The notes beneath the pieces were generated by a model that was not told the DNA's origin, searched no databases, and was given only the letters and a program-made list of their open reading frames with translations. A stretch of 64,000 nucleotides of DNA from Macrolepiota albuminosa. Its lineage: Eukaryota; Basidiomycota; Agaricomycetes; Agaricales; Agaricaceae. The translations under genes were made by a program, and so were the position numbers. Location of the stretch: assembly GCA_027475525.1 (NCBI GenBank), contig JAMWFC010000005.1, positions 248,001 through 312,000 on the forward strand. The letters run 5' to 3'. Positions 11,246 to 21,747 of this stretch are shown here, piece after piece. Position 1 is the first letter of the stretch; each line of letters starts with the position of its first letter.

Positions 11246-11994
11246 TGTCAGGTTCCGCTGAGTCGGGGGCCTTCCGGGAAAGCAACGCCCTTACGATGCG
11301 GACTTGATCTACGAATACTCGGGTGTCTGGAACTCCGGGGCTAGGACTCCGGGGTTCAAGACGAGGACAGGAGTAATCCCGGGATAAGGGACTAGAGTCC
11401 GGGGGTTTTGGGTGAGAGTGGCTGGGAGTTAGAGGGGGTCGAGTCGTGAACCGGAAGTTCTAAGACGAGACCAAGTTAGTAACTTAAGAGTCGCAAAGTG
11501 CGTACCAAAGCTTAGAGCACGCGAATACTAAGGCGTGCCAGTCGAAGCATACCAAACGAGGCGTACCAGTCAAACAAGAGGGCACGCAATATCCAAGTAA
11601 CAGTTATGCAAAGTATGTAATATCAAGACTACCGAATACAACAGGGAGCTACACTATAAGTACTACGGGGCCGGGTCTCGGGGTTCCGGGATGTCTGGGA
11701 TGGGTTCCAGGGTTTATTGAGTAGCGGCAGGGGCTGTATACCGGGATCGCGCGTGTGGGGCACGCGATCAATTGGCGCGGATGGAGCCGTGATGCGTGAT
11801 GCGTGATGGCCGGCACGAGTCGCGTGATCTGATCGTTGATCGGGGCTGGTGACGGCTGATGGCGGTCCTTGATGCGCGTGATGGCGGTGTTGGCGGTCGT
11901 GATGGCGGGGCGTGTCCTGTGGGGTCGGAGGGAGGGTCCCGGAGGGTGTTCTGGGGGTGTCCCGGGGTGGGCCCGGAGGGGAGGGGTCGTGACA
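11246..11994 (-). mobile_element. Solo LTR of chromovirus family A, TSD CAACC
   Basis: A 749 bp LTR beginning TGTCAGGTTCCG and ending GTCGTGACA on the plus strand, so the element sense is minus. CAACC occurs immediately on both sides (11241-11245 and 11995-11999), a clean 5 bp target-site duplication. It was inserted into the leader of the family B element, between its primer-binding site and gag. With no internal region, it is best explained by LTR-LTR recombination of a former full element. Frames inside it occur on both strands in every LTR copy and are not taken as genes. Confidence 0.93.
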
Positions 11995-12046
11995 CAACCA
12001 CCCAAAAAGAAACATTAGTTTTGCACTGCCAGGTTCTTGGCCTGGC

Positions 12047-13780
12047 ATGCCTAAGGTTACCACACCAAGGGCAAAAATCATTATTTCTCCCAGGAAAAGA
12101 GAAACTCGTGCATCCTCCAAGGGCACAGTTGTTAGTCTCCCAGATCCAGACGCTGTACTTCGTAAACAAAAACTTCAGACTGAGAAGTACACATCTACAC
12201 CACCAACACCTAAGTCTTCATTGCCTGAGCCAACTAGGTTGACCAGCATTATGGAGCAATTCACCTGGTACAAAATGCCATTGCCTGAAAGTAGAGATGC
12301 ACCTGAGTTCAGAAACAGTGAGCCTGCTGAGGTTCACAGGTTTCTGCAAAGAATGCAGTCTCTATTTAACCATGCAGGCATTGTTGAGGATGGAGAGAAA
12401 AAGAGGAGATTATTGGAATAGATGCTCAAACTGAGCAGGAGTAGAGAGGGTTTGACAGCTTTGAGAATGAGTACTCTTGGGCCACTTTTGTGAAAGAGGT
12501 TAAAGAGTCATATCCTGAGGCCATGGATGATGCAGGAAGTGTGGCCAACCTGGATTGGATATGTAGAGAGTATGTGAGGTTAAACAGAGGAGATGCTCCT
12601 GAAATACATTCTTTAATAAGAAAGTTCAGGGCAGAGGCCAAAAAGTTGGATACTATTGTGGACAAGTTTATGGGGTGCTTTACACCCACCCTGGCAGAGT
12701 TAGTGGAAGAGAGGCTCATCCACAAGCATGGCCACTACAGGGATCCCACTCATAATTGCCACAAAGACAACAAGTATGACTTGTCTGAAGTATTAGCAGT
12801 GGTGACAGCCCTAGTAGATGGGACAGCTATCTGGAAGTCTAGAGGAGACACCACCAACAAGGAGGTGGGTGGAGTAGTGGTGAAGAATGAGGAGGCAGAA
12901 GAGAGGATGGCTCATCTGCAGGACTCCATGGTCACTATTGGGAAACAGGTTGGCAGCATTCAGAGTGCTATGCAGGCCCTGCAAACTAGCCAACTGGACA
13001 TGAGGAATGCCTTCCTAACTACCAAAAGCCACCATGGAGGGCCAACAGAGAGGCCTGCTCAGGCAATGATGCCTACCCCTGGGGGAAGTAGATATTGCTT
13101 CTACTGTTGGGGAACTGGTCATTGAATAGCAGAGTGTGAGCAGGTTAAATCAGATGTACAAAAGGGATGGGTGATCCTCGTAGATGGGAGGACTAGAATG
13201 CCCAACAGAGCTCCTCTACCCAGAGAGCCATCCAGTATATCACCACATGATAGGGTGATGAAGTTACATGACTCTCAAGTGGGGTTATACTTTGGCTGGG
13301 CTGAGGAAGCTCAGGACATCCCAACTTACTCTACTTACACCAATGCTGTAAGAGATACAAGGGATGACATGTTGGAGCGCATCCAGTATGGAGAAGCAGA
13401 CAGGCTGGGAGAACAGGAGAAAGGCTTTCAAAGACTGACAGAAGTCATGTCAGTCTTAGTCAACACCAGGCATGCTCCTGGTCCTGGTGAAGGACAGCAA
13501 GCAGGGTCCAAGGATTTTTGAGGAGCTCAAGGAAGGAAATGAGGGAAGCTCCACCAGGGATACCCACATTACCAGAGAGACAGCCACAAAATTCCTGGAA
13601 AGAAAAGCTGACTTTGAGGATTCTACCCAAAGTGGCACCCAAGTTGGACTTACCTTTTGAAAAGGTGCCAGCTTTGAATGAGATGCAGGAGGTACCAGTG
13701 CAGGACACTGGCAGTGATACGACGCTGTACCAGCAGTCAGGGACACAACATGCACCAGAAGTCAAAATAAACATTTAATC
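12047..13780 (+). pseudogene. Family B retroelement gag, broken
   Basis: ATG at 12047 (MPKVTTPRAK) opens a basic N-terminal region. PTRLTSIMEQFTWYK leads into a capsid-like part (EPAEVHRFLQRMQSLFNHAG). A frame break and a TAG near 12421-12450 separate this from 12490-13125, which continues the capsid region (VKESYPEAMDDAGSVANL) and a coiled-coil-like stretch (EEAEERMAHLQDSM). The zinc knuckle at about 13098-13139 reads C-F-Y-C-W-G-T-G-H, stop, I-A-E-C, so TGA falls inside the C-x2-C-x4-H-x4-C motif. 13171-13521 and 13518-13778 continue in other frames. No protease or RT follows, so the element is truncated after gag. Confidence 0.65.
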
Positions 13781-14249
13781 ATAAGGCTGAAAACTGTAAG
13801 CCTCCTGGTAGCAGTCTCAACAAATTATATCTCCAAAAACACCTCAATAAATACACAGACAGTACAGAACAAAGGGCAGGGACCAGCTCAAGCTATCAAC
13901 ACAACAATAGTCCAACCACTGTAATGAGGAGAGGAAGCATGGGAGCTGGCAGAAGTGACAAAATGGGATCAATTTGTGATCTAGATCAAGATCAGATCTG
14001 ACAATGCTCAATTTGTCATGACTGAAAGGGGAAAGGAAAAGAAGCATGGAGGGATTGACAGTCCACAGAACGGAGGCACGGAATGAATGTGGAACACATT
14101 TTAAACAACTGTGTCACAGTCACGTATCCTTGGACATCTCTCATCTGTACTTCCACCTTCTGTAGTAGCTTTTGCAAAAATCGTGTCTTTTCATAGCTCT
14201 ACTTCGTGTTCTATCTTACTTCACGTCCTACCTCTCATCTTCCTCTGCA
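13781..14249. other. Possible family B LTR remnant and 5' leader of the DIRS-like element
   Basis: GCTGAAAACTGTAAGC at 13786 is a 16-mer shared with the family B LTR at 2614. It is followed by looser similarity ('ccaaaaacacctcaa', 'gatctgacaatgct'). The stretch may therefore be a decayed 3' LTR of the gag at 12047. The part from about 14050 to 14249 has no ORF. It runs into the start codon that continues at 25351, so it is probably the leader of the DIRS-like element. Confidence 0.35.
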
Positions 14250-14254
14250 ATATG
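14250..14254. other. Target-site duplication ATATG, left of A1
   Basis: ATATG directly precedes the LTR at 14255 and is repeated at 25349-25353 directly after the other LTR. The site contains the ATG that starts the DIRS-like gag frame, so the insertion hit a start codon. Confidence 0.95.
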
Positions 14255-15062
14255 TGTCAGGTTCCGCTGAGTCGGGGGCTTTCTGGGAAAGCAATGCCCT
14301 TACAATGCGGACTTGACCTACGAATACTCGGGTGTCTGGAACTCTGGGGCTAGGACTCCGGGGTTCAAGACGAGGACAGGGGTAATCCCGGGATAGGGGA
14401 CTAGAGTCCGGGGGTTTTTGGGTTGGAGGTAACTGAGGTTAGAGGGGGTCGAGTCGTGAACCGGAGGTTCTAAGACGAGACCAAGTTAGTAAATCAAGAG
14501 TCGCGAAGTGCGTACCAAAACTTAGAGCACGCGAATACTTAGGCGTGCCAGTCAAAGCGTACCAATCAAGGCGTACCAGTCAAGCAAAGGGCACGCAATA
14601 ACCAAAGTAATATCAAGACTACCGAATACAAAAGCGTACCAATCAAGGCGTACCAGTCAAGCAAAGGGCACGCAATAACCAAAGTAATATCAAGACTACC
14701 GAATACAACAAGGAACTGTGCTATAAGTACTACGGGACTGGGTCTCGGGGTTCCGGGGTGTCTGGGATGGGTTCCGGGGGTCATTGAGTAGCGGCAGGGG
14801 CTGTATACCAGGATCGCGCATGTGGGGCACGCGATCAATTGGCGCGGAGGGAGTTGTGATGTGTGATGCGTGATGGCCGGGGACGATCCGCGTGATCCGA
14901 TCGCTGATTGGGGCTGGTGGCGGCTGATGGCGGTCCTTGATGCGCGTGATGGCGGTGTCGGTGGTCGTGATGGTGGGGCATGTCTTGTGGGGTTGGAGGG
15001 AGGGTCCCGGAGGGTGTTCCGGGGGTGTCCCGGGGTGGGCCCGGAGGGAAGGGGTCATGACA
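14255..15062 (-). repeat. 3' LTR of A1
   Basis: 808 bp as given; 731 bp if the 77 bp tandem duplication inside it (14554-14707) is counted once, in line with the 718-756 bp of the other family A LTRs. On the minus strand it begins TGTCATGACC and ends AACCTGACA. Confidence 0.93.
14554..14707. repeat. 77 bp tandem duplication 1
   Basis: 14554-14630 is repeated perfectly at 14631-14707, in the U5/R part of the A1 3' LTR. None of the solo LTRs nor the A2 LTRs has it. Confidence 0.95.
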
Positions 15063-15075
15063 TCACCCCCCCTTC
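15063..15075 (-). other. Polypurine tract of A1
   Basis: GAAGGGGGGGTGA on the minus strand, directly upstream of the 3' LTR. It is the expected primer site for plus-strand DNA synthesis; A2 has the equivalent at 48842-48853. Confidence 0.85.
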
Positions 15076-15191
15076 AGCGCCGAGACCCTCCGAGGCGTGC
15101 GTAGCCGGTGGTCCGGACCAGGGTCCAACCGTGGGATCCAGCACCTGACTTGCCACGTATTGAAAAAAAAATTTTACCACCAAGTTCAACC

Positions 15192-16936
15192 ATGTCGCGT
15201 ACGCCAACGCATTCCCCAACGCCCCCGCAAACCAACGAGGTCGCGCCCCTTATGGCCTGGGAGGCCCGGGATGCACGGTACCGAGCCCGCCTGGACCGGG
15301 AGCGCGTGGCGGCGCTCGTACAACAACGTGAGTGCTTTTGCAATGGTCTGCTTACCGTGGCTGACTTTTCCCCTTCAGAACAACGATCTTCCCCCGCTCC
15401 AGAGGCGGGTCCCAGCCGTCTTCCGGAGCCTGCCTCTGGTGGCCCCCTGGCGTCGTCATCCGGTCTTTGTCCCACGCCTACCTTCACGCGGATGACCATC
15501 CGCCCCCCGCGCCCACCTCCCCCTCCTCGTCCTAGGCTGACCGCTCCTCGTTTTCGCCGTTCTGGGATGGCGGTGGAGGCCGTCTCTGAAGTCCCGGCGG
15601 ACCGGCGTGTTGCGTGGGAGGAGGTCTTGCAGGAGTCTTTTGGGGAAGCCCTGGAGAGGCCCTGGGGCTTGCCTCCTCATGCCTGGTGCGTGAGCAACGG
15701 GCCGGTAAGTAACCTCGCACCTCTGGTTCTGTCGCTGACCTCAGTGCAGTGTCTGCACTGTGCCCGCCGGGGGGTGATGTGCCTTTTCGAGGTCCCGGGC
15801 CCTTCGTACCGCCGGGACACGTCTGTGTGCGAGGCGTGCCGCCTCAATCATGAACGATGTTCTGTGTCGGCGTTGTGGAGGGCATGTTGCGTCGCGAGAG
15901 AACAGGGGTGGCCGCTCGGGGGGATTACCCGGAGGATGGGAGTTGAGGAGAGGGATTGGGTGGCGGAGCTGGAGGGGGAGCCACAGGCGGTGCCCGCGGG
16001 GGGTTCGGGGGGGGGGATCGGGGAGCGGGGGTGCCATTCAGGTGGGGGGCCGGGGCCGGCCCGTGGTCCTTATCACGTGCCGGGTGACCTGGGCCGGGGG
16101 GAGTCAGGAGGGGCACGGTGGGCGCCCTGATAAGGGGAAGCGGCGGGCGTCGCCGAGCCCGTCCCCCGGGCCTTCCAAGAGGGTGTGTCTGCCCTCTGAG
16201 ACCCCATCCCCGGCCTCTCCCGTGCGCGTTTCTCCGGCAGTGTTCTCCCCGCTGTCCGGGCGACCTTTGGGCGCCGAGGTGAGGGAGTTGCAAGCGCGTC
16301 TGGAGTGGGCCGACTGGGAGAGGGAGGAGCGGGAGGAGTCGGCGAGGGAGGAGGCGGCGCTACGGCGGAGGCTGGAGGAGGATCGCAAGGCGGCCCTCCA
16401 GAAGTTGGGGGAGGCGAGGGTGGCACGGGGGGAGGCCGAGGCCCGGCTGGACGCCATGGGGGCCAGGCTGGAGCAGGGGCTAGAGCTCCCGGGGCAGGGT
16501 CCCTCGGGGCTGGTCGAGGCCCTGCGCCGAGACGTAGTGATCGGGCACATGGCCTCCCTAAGTGAGTACTCCCCTCCTCGTGGCTGGGCTGGTACTGATA
16601 TCTCCAGGCTGGGCCCGGGAGCATCGCCTGCTCCTGGACGGAGTGGCCGCAGCGTTTGCCTCCCTGCAAGAGGGGCTGCAGTCCAAAGCGGGGAGCCCCG
16701 GAGTGGAGCGGGGTCTGGACCTGCTGGGGAGGCTGGTGACCGCGCACTGCCGGAGGAACGTCCCGGCCCCGGGATCATGGTTTGAGCGGGTCCTGGACGA
16801 GGGCAAGCAGCTCCCATTGTGGGACCAGCTGGCGGAGGAAGTCTTGTGGGAGCACGGTCTGGAGGGAATGGGGGAGGCCTTCCGGGGCTGGCCGAGGGGA
16901 GGGGAGGGTGAGGGCGGTTCGGGGCCCCAGCTCTAA
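15192..16936 (+). CDS. Antisense passenger gene of A1: Zn2Cys6-like motif plus coiled coil
   Basis: Encoded opposite to gag-pol between integrase and the 3' LTR. ATG at 15192 (MSRTPTHS). Likely introns are 15328-15378 (GTGAGT..CAG, 51 bp), 15705-15749 (GTAAGT..CAG, 45 bp) and 16562-16607 (GTGAGT..CAG, 46 bp). The product starts Pro-rich. From 15750 it carries C-x2-C-x6-C-x15-C-x2-C-x6-C, close to a fungal Zn2Cys6 cluster. A Gly-rich low-complexity stretch follows, where one frame change occurs in G-runs near 15990-16030, then a long Glu/Arg-rich coiled coil (16270-16500) and a helical C-terminal domain (WAREHRLLLDGVAAAF). Stop at 16934-16936. A2 carries the same gene. Nuclear, DNA-binding function is inferred from the cysteines only. 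The frame change could be real or a homopolymer error. Confidence 0.7.
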
Positions 16937-17217
16937 GGGCCCCCGTTTCTTTTTCTGTTTTTTCTTTCTTGACATTGCCGGTTTCATTTCCGTACTTCCT
17001 GTCCCTGTAATATTTGTAACTATAGAAAATGTATATACTTCGGTCTGCTCGAGTGAGTAAAAAGAAAGGTAAGGTGGCGAGAAAGCGAGAGACCTTGCCC
17101 GACTCCGGGATACTACTACGAAGAGGTACTAAGAGAGAGTGAGATGTGGAAAAGGAAAGCGGAAAGTATACATGGGAGTTGAATCCCTACTGAGCCCAGA
17201 GGCGGGGGTTACGCCCA
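16937..17217. other. Spacer between convergent gene ends in A1
   Basis: About 280 bp between the stop of the opposite-strand gene and the stop of pol. It is AT-richer than the rest of A1 (T-runs at 16948-16968, TATA-rich near 17010-17040). The same stretch is kept in A2 at 46707-46986. It probably holds the polyadenylation signals of both convergent transcripts. No ORF. Confidence 0.5.
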
Positions 17218-20200
17218 CTACTGCCGTCTGTGAGTCCTGCGCCTGGGAAGGTCGTTTCCCGGGTGCCGTTGTTGGAAGTCCCGGAGTGTGTCGAGGGCGC
17301 CTTCGAGGTTTCGACGCGGTTCCCAGGTGTTGTCTTCTGGGCCATATCCCTTCCACCGTACGAGGAAGTGGGGTCATCCACGGATGTTCCGGGAGTCGAG
17401 GATGTCTTCAACTTTGTAGTGGTACTCGTCCTCGACCTCGACCGGGGGAGGGGGCTCGGGGCGTCGTTCAGGGAAGGGATCCGGGGGGTGTCGTTCCAGG
17501 AGGCGGACGTGGAATACCGGGTGCAGACCTTTTAGCCCCGGGGGGAGCTCGATCTTGTAGGCGTGGGATGAGACCTTCTTCAATATTTTGAACGGGCCGA
17601 GACGCTTGTGATCAAGTTTTGGGGAGGGCCGGCGGGTGTGGAGGTGTCGTCGATCTAACCATACCTTTGTCCCGGGGTCCAGTCGGGGGTGTCTTCCCGT
17701 TTCCGGTTGGCGTGTTTCACGTAGGCCCGGTTCGCGGTGTCGATCTCTTCCCAGAGAAACTCGTGAAGAGATTGGAGATCCCGGGCGACCTCATGGGCGG
17801 CGTGCGACAGGATGTCCCGGAGCGAGAGTGTCAGTCAAGGGTGGTATCCCTTGTTGGCAAAGAAGGGGGATACCCTGGTGGCAGAGTGCGGCATGTTGTT
17901 GTAGGTGAACTCGGCCAGGAGGAGCTCAGCGCGCCAGTCGTCCTGCAAGTAGTTGATGTACAGTCGGAGGTACTGCTCAAGGGACTGGTTGACCCTTCCG
18001 GTTTGGCCGTCAGTTTCGGGGTAGTAGGCGGTAGAGAGGTTAGTCTTTACTTCAAGTGCCTTACACAGGGAGGTCCAAAACTTGGACACGAAGAGGGGGC
18101 CACGGTCAGAGACGATGTCGTCCGGGAGGCCGTGTTTGGAGAAGACGTGTTTGAGGAACAGCCAGGCGAAGTCTGGGGCGGTGTCCATGGTGTGGCAGGG
18201 TAGGAAGATGCCCTGTTTAGTTAGCCTGCACACAACGACGAGAATGGCATCGAACCCTTCAGATTCCGGAAGTTTGACAATGTGGTCCAGGGATATGGAA
18301 GACCAGAGGCGTCGTCCGACTGGCAGGGGTTTCAGGAGTCCGTAGGGTCGGTGTCGGGGGACCTTGGCCTGGAGGCAGGGTTCACATGATCGAATGTAGT
18401 GGGTCACGTCCTTTTTCAATCCTGGCCAAAAGTAAGTCCAGGAGATCAGCTGGAGAGTCTTACGTATCCCAGAGTATCCCCGGAGCTTGTGATCGTGGTG
18501 TTGATGGAGGACGTTGTAGCGGAGTCGGGTGTGATCCGGGACGTAGATGCGGCCGTCCTGGAGGAGGAGTTTTTTGTCGGGGGACAAGGAGAAGGCGGGG
18601 TCCCGGTCGGTTCCGTCAGAAGAGTTTCGGGGGTGGTGATCGGTGAAGTACTTGTCTCGGGGAGCGCAGCAGATCTGGCTCAGGGTTCCTTCGTTGTTTA
18701 AGATCAGTACAGCATTCAAATGTTCGGGAGGGATCACCACGTGATGATTGAACGCATTGCGTTCCACCTTGAACAACTTCTTGGGGTAGACGTCCGGCCG
18801 ACGGGTGAGGGCGTCGGGTTTAGCTCCAAGTCGTCCCGGGCGGTACTGGATCGTGAAGTCGTATTCTAAGAGGACCTCGGACCATCGGGCCTGTTGTCGA
18901 CTAAGCTGTTTGGTCGTGGTGAAATACTGCAGGTTGTTGTGATCCAAGTAGACCTGAATCTGGTGTCGGGCTCCCTCGAGGTAGGCTCGCCACTGCTTGA
19001 AGGCTTCGACGATGGCGAGGAGCTCCTTGTCGTAGATGTCGTAGTTGAGCTCGGCGTCGATCATGGACCGGGTGTAGAAGGCGACTGGCCGGGGCTCCCC
19101 ATCGTCAGGCTCCATTTGTGAGAGAATCCCGGCAATGGCATAGTCGGAGGCGTCGCATTCTAGGATAATTGGGAGGGTCGGGTCGTAGTGCCGGAGTATG
19201 GGGGCGGCTGTGAAAGCCTCCTTGAGCAGGTTAAAGACGCTCTGGCACTTACTGTCCCAGTTCCAGGCGACGTCCTTGCGCGTGAGCCGGTTGAGGGGTT
19301 TCGTGATACTGGAGTAGTTATCTATGAACCTCCGGTAGAAGTTAGCGAAACCCAGGAAAGATTGTACTTCCTTGACGTTCCGGGGCTGCGGCCAGTTGAC
19401 GATGGCCTCGACCTTGTGGGGGTCCATGCGAATGCCGTTCGGGGATACGATGACGCCAAGATACTCAACCTCTTCCGTATGGAATGAGCACTTCTCCGGT
19501 TTGGCGTGGAGGTTGTGCTCCCAGAGGCGTTCGAGGACTTGCCGGACATGCTTCCGGTGATCCTCCGGTGAGTCGGAATAAATGAGGATGTCGTCCAGGT
19601 AGACGATCACGAAGACGTCGCTCATGTCATGGAAGATGTCGTTCATGAAGTATTGGAACGTGGCGGGGGAGTTAGTCATTCCGAAAGGCATCACAAGGTA
19701 CTCAAACAGACCATACCGCGTGCGGAACGCAGTTTTCCACTCGTGTCCCGGGGCGATGCGGACGTTGTTGTAACCGGAGCGGAGGTCGATCTTCGTATAA
19801 ACCTTGGCACTGCGGAGTCGATCGACCAGATCGCCAATGAGCGGGAGCAGGTAGCGGTTCTTCTTGGTGATCTTATTGAGTCCCCGGTAGTTGACACAGA
19901 GTCGGAGCGAGCCGTCTTTCTTCTTGGCGAATAGAACCGGGGCTCCGGCGGCAGAGGCGGAGGGTCGGATGAATCCCTTACCGAGCATTTCGTCGAGGTA
20001 GTCCTTGAGGGCCCGGAGTTTGACCTCCGACATGTTGAGGGTCGGATGAATCCCTTACCGAGCATTTCGTCGAGGTAGTCCTTGAGGGCCCGGAGTTTGA
20101 CCTCCGACATGTTGTAGACCTTGCCGAAAGGGGGGGTGGTTCCTTCCTCGAGGTCGATGGTGTGATCATAGGGGCGGTGAGGGGGGATCTCCTTGGCGTC

Positions 20201-20639
20201 TCCTTTGGAGAATACGTCAGCGAACTCATGATACTCTGGGGGAACTACTTCTCGGAGGATCTGCTCCTTGGTTTTCTGTTCCGGGGGAATAGCGTCCCCT
20301 CGTAGGTGTTCTTCCGGGAGAGAAGGCGAGGTGTGCAGCTGAAACGTGGGAGTTCCATCCCTCATGAGGCGGGCAAAGGGGGCGGCCCCAATGATCCTAA
20401 TGTCGAGTGTGCTCGGGTTGATCGGGGTTGTGGAAGCATCGGCTGGAGCGGGTGTGAAGCGTGTCTGAGACCGGCAGGGGTAGTTCGGCCCTTTGTACTT
20501 ATTCCTAGGAATGTTTGGGGGTCGATCAGGGGCCTTGCGGTCTTGGATGGGCGTGGGGGGCGCAGCAGTCGTCCTGGGGGTGTCAGGCGTCAGGTTGTTT
20601 CCTAGGGCCCGGAGGTGTACGGCGGTCGAGGGGTGGTCT
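17218..20639 (-). pseudogene. pol: A1 pol: reverse transcriptase, RNase H, integrase, chromodomain
   Basis: The longest frame (17835-20033) opens at [20 protein letters not shown]. It shows RT ([42 protein letters not shown], catalytic YLDD), RNase H ([34 protein letters not shown]) and integrase (H..H then C-x2-C in [24 protein letters not shown]). In integrase the expected QTER reads QTGR, so the catalytic Glu is Gly; A2 has Glu. The frame stops after NKGYHP with TGA where A2 has CAA. The rest (17218-17834) contains the C-terminal chromodomain ([34 protein letters not shown]), itself with a stop after NIRG. The chromodomain would direct insertion to marked chromatin. The 77 bp repeat at 19961-20114 shifts the frame upstream. 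Confidence 0.92.
19961..20114. repeat. 77 bp tandem duplication 2
   Basis: 19961-20037 repeated perfectly at 20038-20114. It duplicates the [13 protein letters not shown] segment just before RT and, being 3n+2 long, breaks the protease-RT frame. A2 has only one copy. Confidence 0.95.
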
Positions 20640-21747
20640 TCGGGCCCCAGGAAGGTCATGGTGAGCGTCCTCCAATCGATGTCGGGGTTTGTATCGCGCA
20701 GCCAGGGTAGTCCCAGCACCATCGGGGTCGATTTGTGAAGTCGCGTGACCAGGAAGTCGGAGGTGAACTTTCGCGCAGCCAGGGTAGTCCCAGCACCATC
20801 GGGGTCGATTTGTGAAGTCGCGTGACCAGGAAGTCGGAGGTGAACTTGTAGTCGTTGTCCAGGGTCACGCGTCCCGAGTGAGACCTCTGGATGGGGCCAG
20901 AAGAGGAGGGGGTGCCGTCAAGGCGCTGCAGGCAGAGGGGTTGGTCGAGGGAGTCGTGGGGAAGGTCGAGAGCGTCGCTGATGAAAACTCCGGTGGCTCC
21001 GCTGTCAATGAGGGCTGATACTGGTCCTGGGGCGCCGTCCAACCTGGCATTGATGACGAAGGATCGGGACGAACGAGACTGGAGTCTGGGAGGTGGTGGG
21101 GGCCCGTCCTTTGGGGTAGGGTCCGGAGAGTGGGGGATGTCGAAGGGGAGTTGCTGGTCGTCGGGGGTCGGGTCCCGGGTCAGGCAAAGGGTGAGATGTC
21201 GCCAATCGATGCGGGGGTTGGTGTCTCGGAGCCACGGGAGCCCTAGGACCAGGGGTGCAGAAGGGTGAAGTTTGGTTATCAACATTCAGAGGGTGTGAGT
21301 CTGTCTGTTGGCGAAAGTAACGGGCATACGCACGAAGTGAGTGATGTCCCCCGCCGTGGAGGCGTCTCCGTCGAAGAGGCAGAGCCGTACCGGGACCGGG
21401 AGTCACTGGGCGGGTTCCGGAGCAAAGGTAGACCATGTTTCATCGATGAAGTTGTCGGTGGCGCCACTGTCAATGAGGGTGTTGAGGGGGGTTCCGGAGG
21501 GGGTGAGGCGGGTTTTGAGGAGGAGGGAGTGCGAAGAGTGGGAGGGTAGATAAGCCGTGAGGGTGTCCTGTATGAGTGTCGTAGAGCAAAGATGTGAGAC
21601 TGGGGCGGAGAAGACGTCGGGGTCGATTCCACGATTTAGGGCGTCTTCCAGGTCTAAATCGCCGGGTTGTTTTCCGAATATTTGTAGGTGGCGTCCTCCC
21701 CTTCGAAGGCCCAGGTGGCACGTCCCATGACCTGTTGTTTGGGGCAC
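20640..21747 (-). pseudogene. A1 protease region: two tandem retropepsin domains
   Basis: Minus strand. The frame starting at 21747 overlaps the end of gag in the -1 frame. Domain 1 carries LIDSGATDNFIDE (near 21435-21470), followed by a VRMPVTFANRQT-type flap region and [17 protein letters not shown]. After a Pro-rich linker, domain 2 carries ALIDSGATGVFISDALDL (near 20960-21010) and again [16 protein letters not shown]. Asp-Ser-Gly is the active-site triad of retroviral-type aspartic proteases, which act as dimers and cut Gag-Pol. Both triads are intact in this copy. The 77 bp repeat at 20694-20847 interrupts domain 2 as assembled. A2 has the same two domains. Confidence 0.8.
20694..20847. 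repeat. 77 bp tandem duplication 3
   Basis: 20694-20770 repeated at 20771-20847. It repeats the [20 protein letters not shown] part of protease domain 2 and shifts the frame. Confidence 0.95.

Noticed and set aside
11629..12242. Long open frames on both strands inside family A LTRs (for example 11629-12126 minus and 14870-15148 plus)
   Set aside because: They recur in every LTR copy because of GC-rich, stop-poor sequence. They have no domain, run off the LTR ends, and change frame between copies.
17835..20738. Plus-strand open frames opposite A1 pol and minus-strand frames opposite A2 pol
   Set aside because: They are mirror frames of a GC-rich coding strand. Unlike the antisense gene near the 3' LTR, they have no consistent start, splice sites or conserved protein.
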